Position numbers and translations under genes: made by a program. Under the pieces are notes generated by a model that saw only the letters and a list, made by a program, of their open reading frames with translations, ran no database searches and was not told the DNA's origin. A stretch of DNA of 64,000 nt from Owenia fusiformis (taxonomy: Eukaryota > Annelida > Polychaeta > Sabellida > Oweniidae). Location of the stretch: positions 6,393,730 through 6,457,729 of the forward strand of contig CAIIXF020000007.1 of NCBI GenBank assembly GCA_903813345.2. The letters are read 5' to 3'. Positions 63,086 to 64,000 of this stretch are shown here, one piece after another; positions within the stretch are counted from its first letter, which is position 1, and every line of letters begins with the position of its first letter.

Positions 63086-64000
63086 TTCCTTGCACGGCCT
63101 CTAAAAAGTCTCTAACTGTTATGCGGAAAACATGATACAAATATATGTCATATTCCGCAACGAATATGGCATATTCACTTGCGGTATATGCCAGATTCAC
63201 CTGCGGAATATGGCATACACACTAACCAGTGAGAACGCGATACGGAAACACGCAATTGTCAATTACATCGATTCAATGAATGTCTATAAATTATTCTTAT
63301 GATAACTGAATCAACATCTTAGTGCACTGAATATATCAGCTTATACAATTGAATAACATACACCAGTATGGTACCTGTATTGTCTGATGTTTTTTGTGTA
63401 TGTGTTACACGCAAAAACACACTTCAAGGGAAACATTATGACGCATAAATAAACGAGCCTACGTTCGTAAAGCTTATGAGTGACTTTTATAACCAAATCA
63501 ACAGTTAACAAAAGCCAGATAAAAACTTTAAAAAATCACGAGTATTTATATATTGTTATATTGGCAATCATGATTTACACATTTCTGATACTTTTATCAC
63601 GAGGGGATTTTATTGTTTATTTGATGTTTACTTTTTGTTTCACTTTTGCTAAAATAATGTCAACTTAAGTTTTATAATTAGAGATGTACTCATTAACTCA
63701 GCAATTAGATTTAGGTCATTAAAATATTCTCAGACTTCTTCCTAAATATCTGTTGAAATTCAAGTGGTCATTTGTATTGTTGTATGTTTTATGTAACCAG
63801 AAATATGAATTTATTGTCACATGGTGTCTGGGAAACCAGCTGATTTATGTATTGTTGGGCAGTTTTCGGCCTAACCTTCAAAATTATAACATGGAAAATA
63901 AAGACCTCTCACCAAATTCTAAATTAAGAGCTAGTAACTAATTAACAAGAGAAAACAATGAATAAAAAAATATATACACAGAAATTATATAAAAACACCC

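Larger units (their letters stand above)
61173..64000. other. Probable NOP58 intron continuing past the window
   Basis: Exons for the NOP58 N-terminal ~150 residues were looked for on the - strand and not recognised. The 61696 and 63000 repeats are present. Confidence 0.5.

Overview
This is eukaryotic, animal-type DNA. It is AT-rich and gene-sparse, with coding sequence split into short exons by GT-AG introns and large amounts of short inverted-repeat (MITE-like) elements. No prokaryotic features, tRNA or rRNA genes were seen. The repeat style (many short terminal-inverted-repeat elements, tandem repeats with 'aaaatggccgcc'-type phrases followed by GACA/GGAC runs) and the protein content suggest a marine invertebrate, either a non-vertebrate deuterostome or a lophotrochozoan. 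The phylum cannot be fixed from the window.

Two protein genes are supported, arranged tail to tail. The first, on the + strand (11026-47956), is a complete 11-exon class C orphan receptor of the GPR158/GPR179 (Drosophila Smog) family. Exon 1 encodes a leader and the extracellular Cache region and is followed by a 20.7-kb intron. Exons 2-3 finish the ectodomain with a Cys-rich EGF-like part and TM1, exons 4-9 encode TM2-TM7, and exons 10-11 encode the cytoplasmic tail. All 11 reading-frame phases match and give 850 residues. The second, on the - strand (54196-61172), is the 3' 11 exons of NOP58, the box C/D snoRNP core protein. Its first ~150 residues lie beyond the right edge or across an intron longer than 2.8 kb. 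Three successive NOP58 introns each carry one copy of a 70-nt sequence that reads as a box C/D snoRNA, so the gene appears to host members of the RNA class its protein assembles.

The most unusual structure is at the receptor's exon 9. The last 84 bp of the exon (TM7) together with its 5' splice site have been tandemly amplified about ten times into the following intron. The reading frame stays open through the first units, and five of the copies carry a perfect in-frame AAG|GTAAGT donor. Alternative donor choice could therefore add 0, 1, 2, 4 or 5 extra TM7-like segments in frame.

The rest is repeats: a GAACG-rich inverted-repeat dimer (464-1254); many MITEs; a ~1.8-kb composite of two 465-bp direct copies with inverted termini inserted into an older element (18053-19845); a 50-bp perfect tandem x4 (25325); a 25-bp minisatellite with higher-order order (38950); a fold-back element (44452-47338) holding a non-LTR retrotransposon fragment and a nested MITE; and a 161-bp tandem array inside a NOP58 intron (58040-59110).
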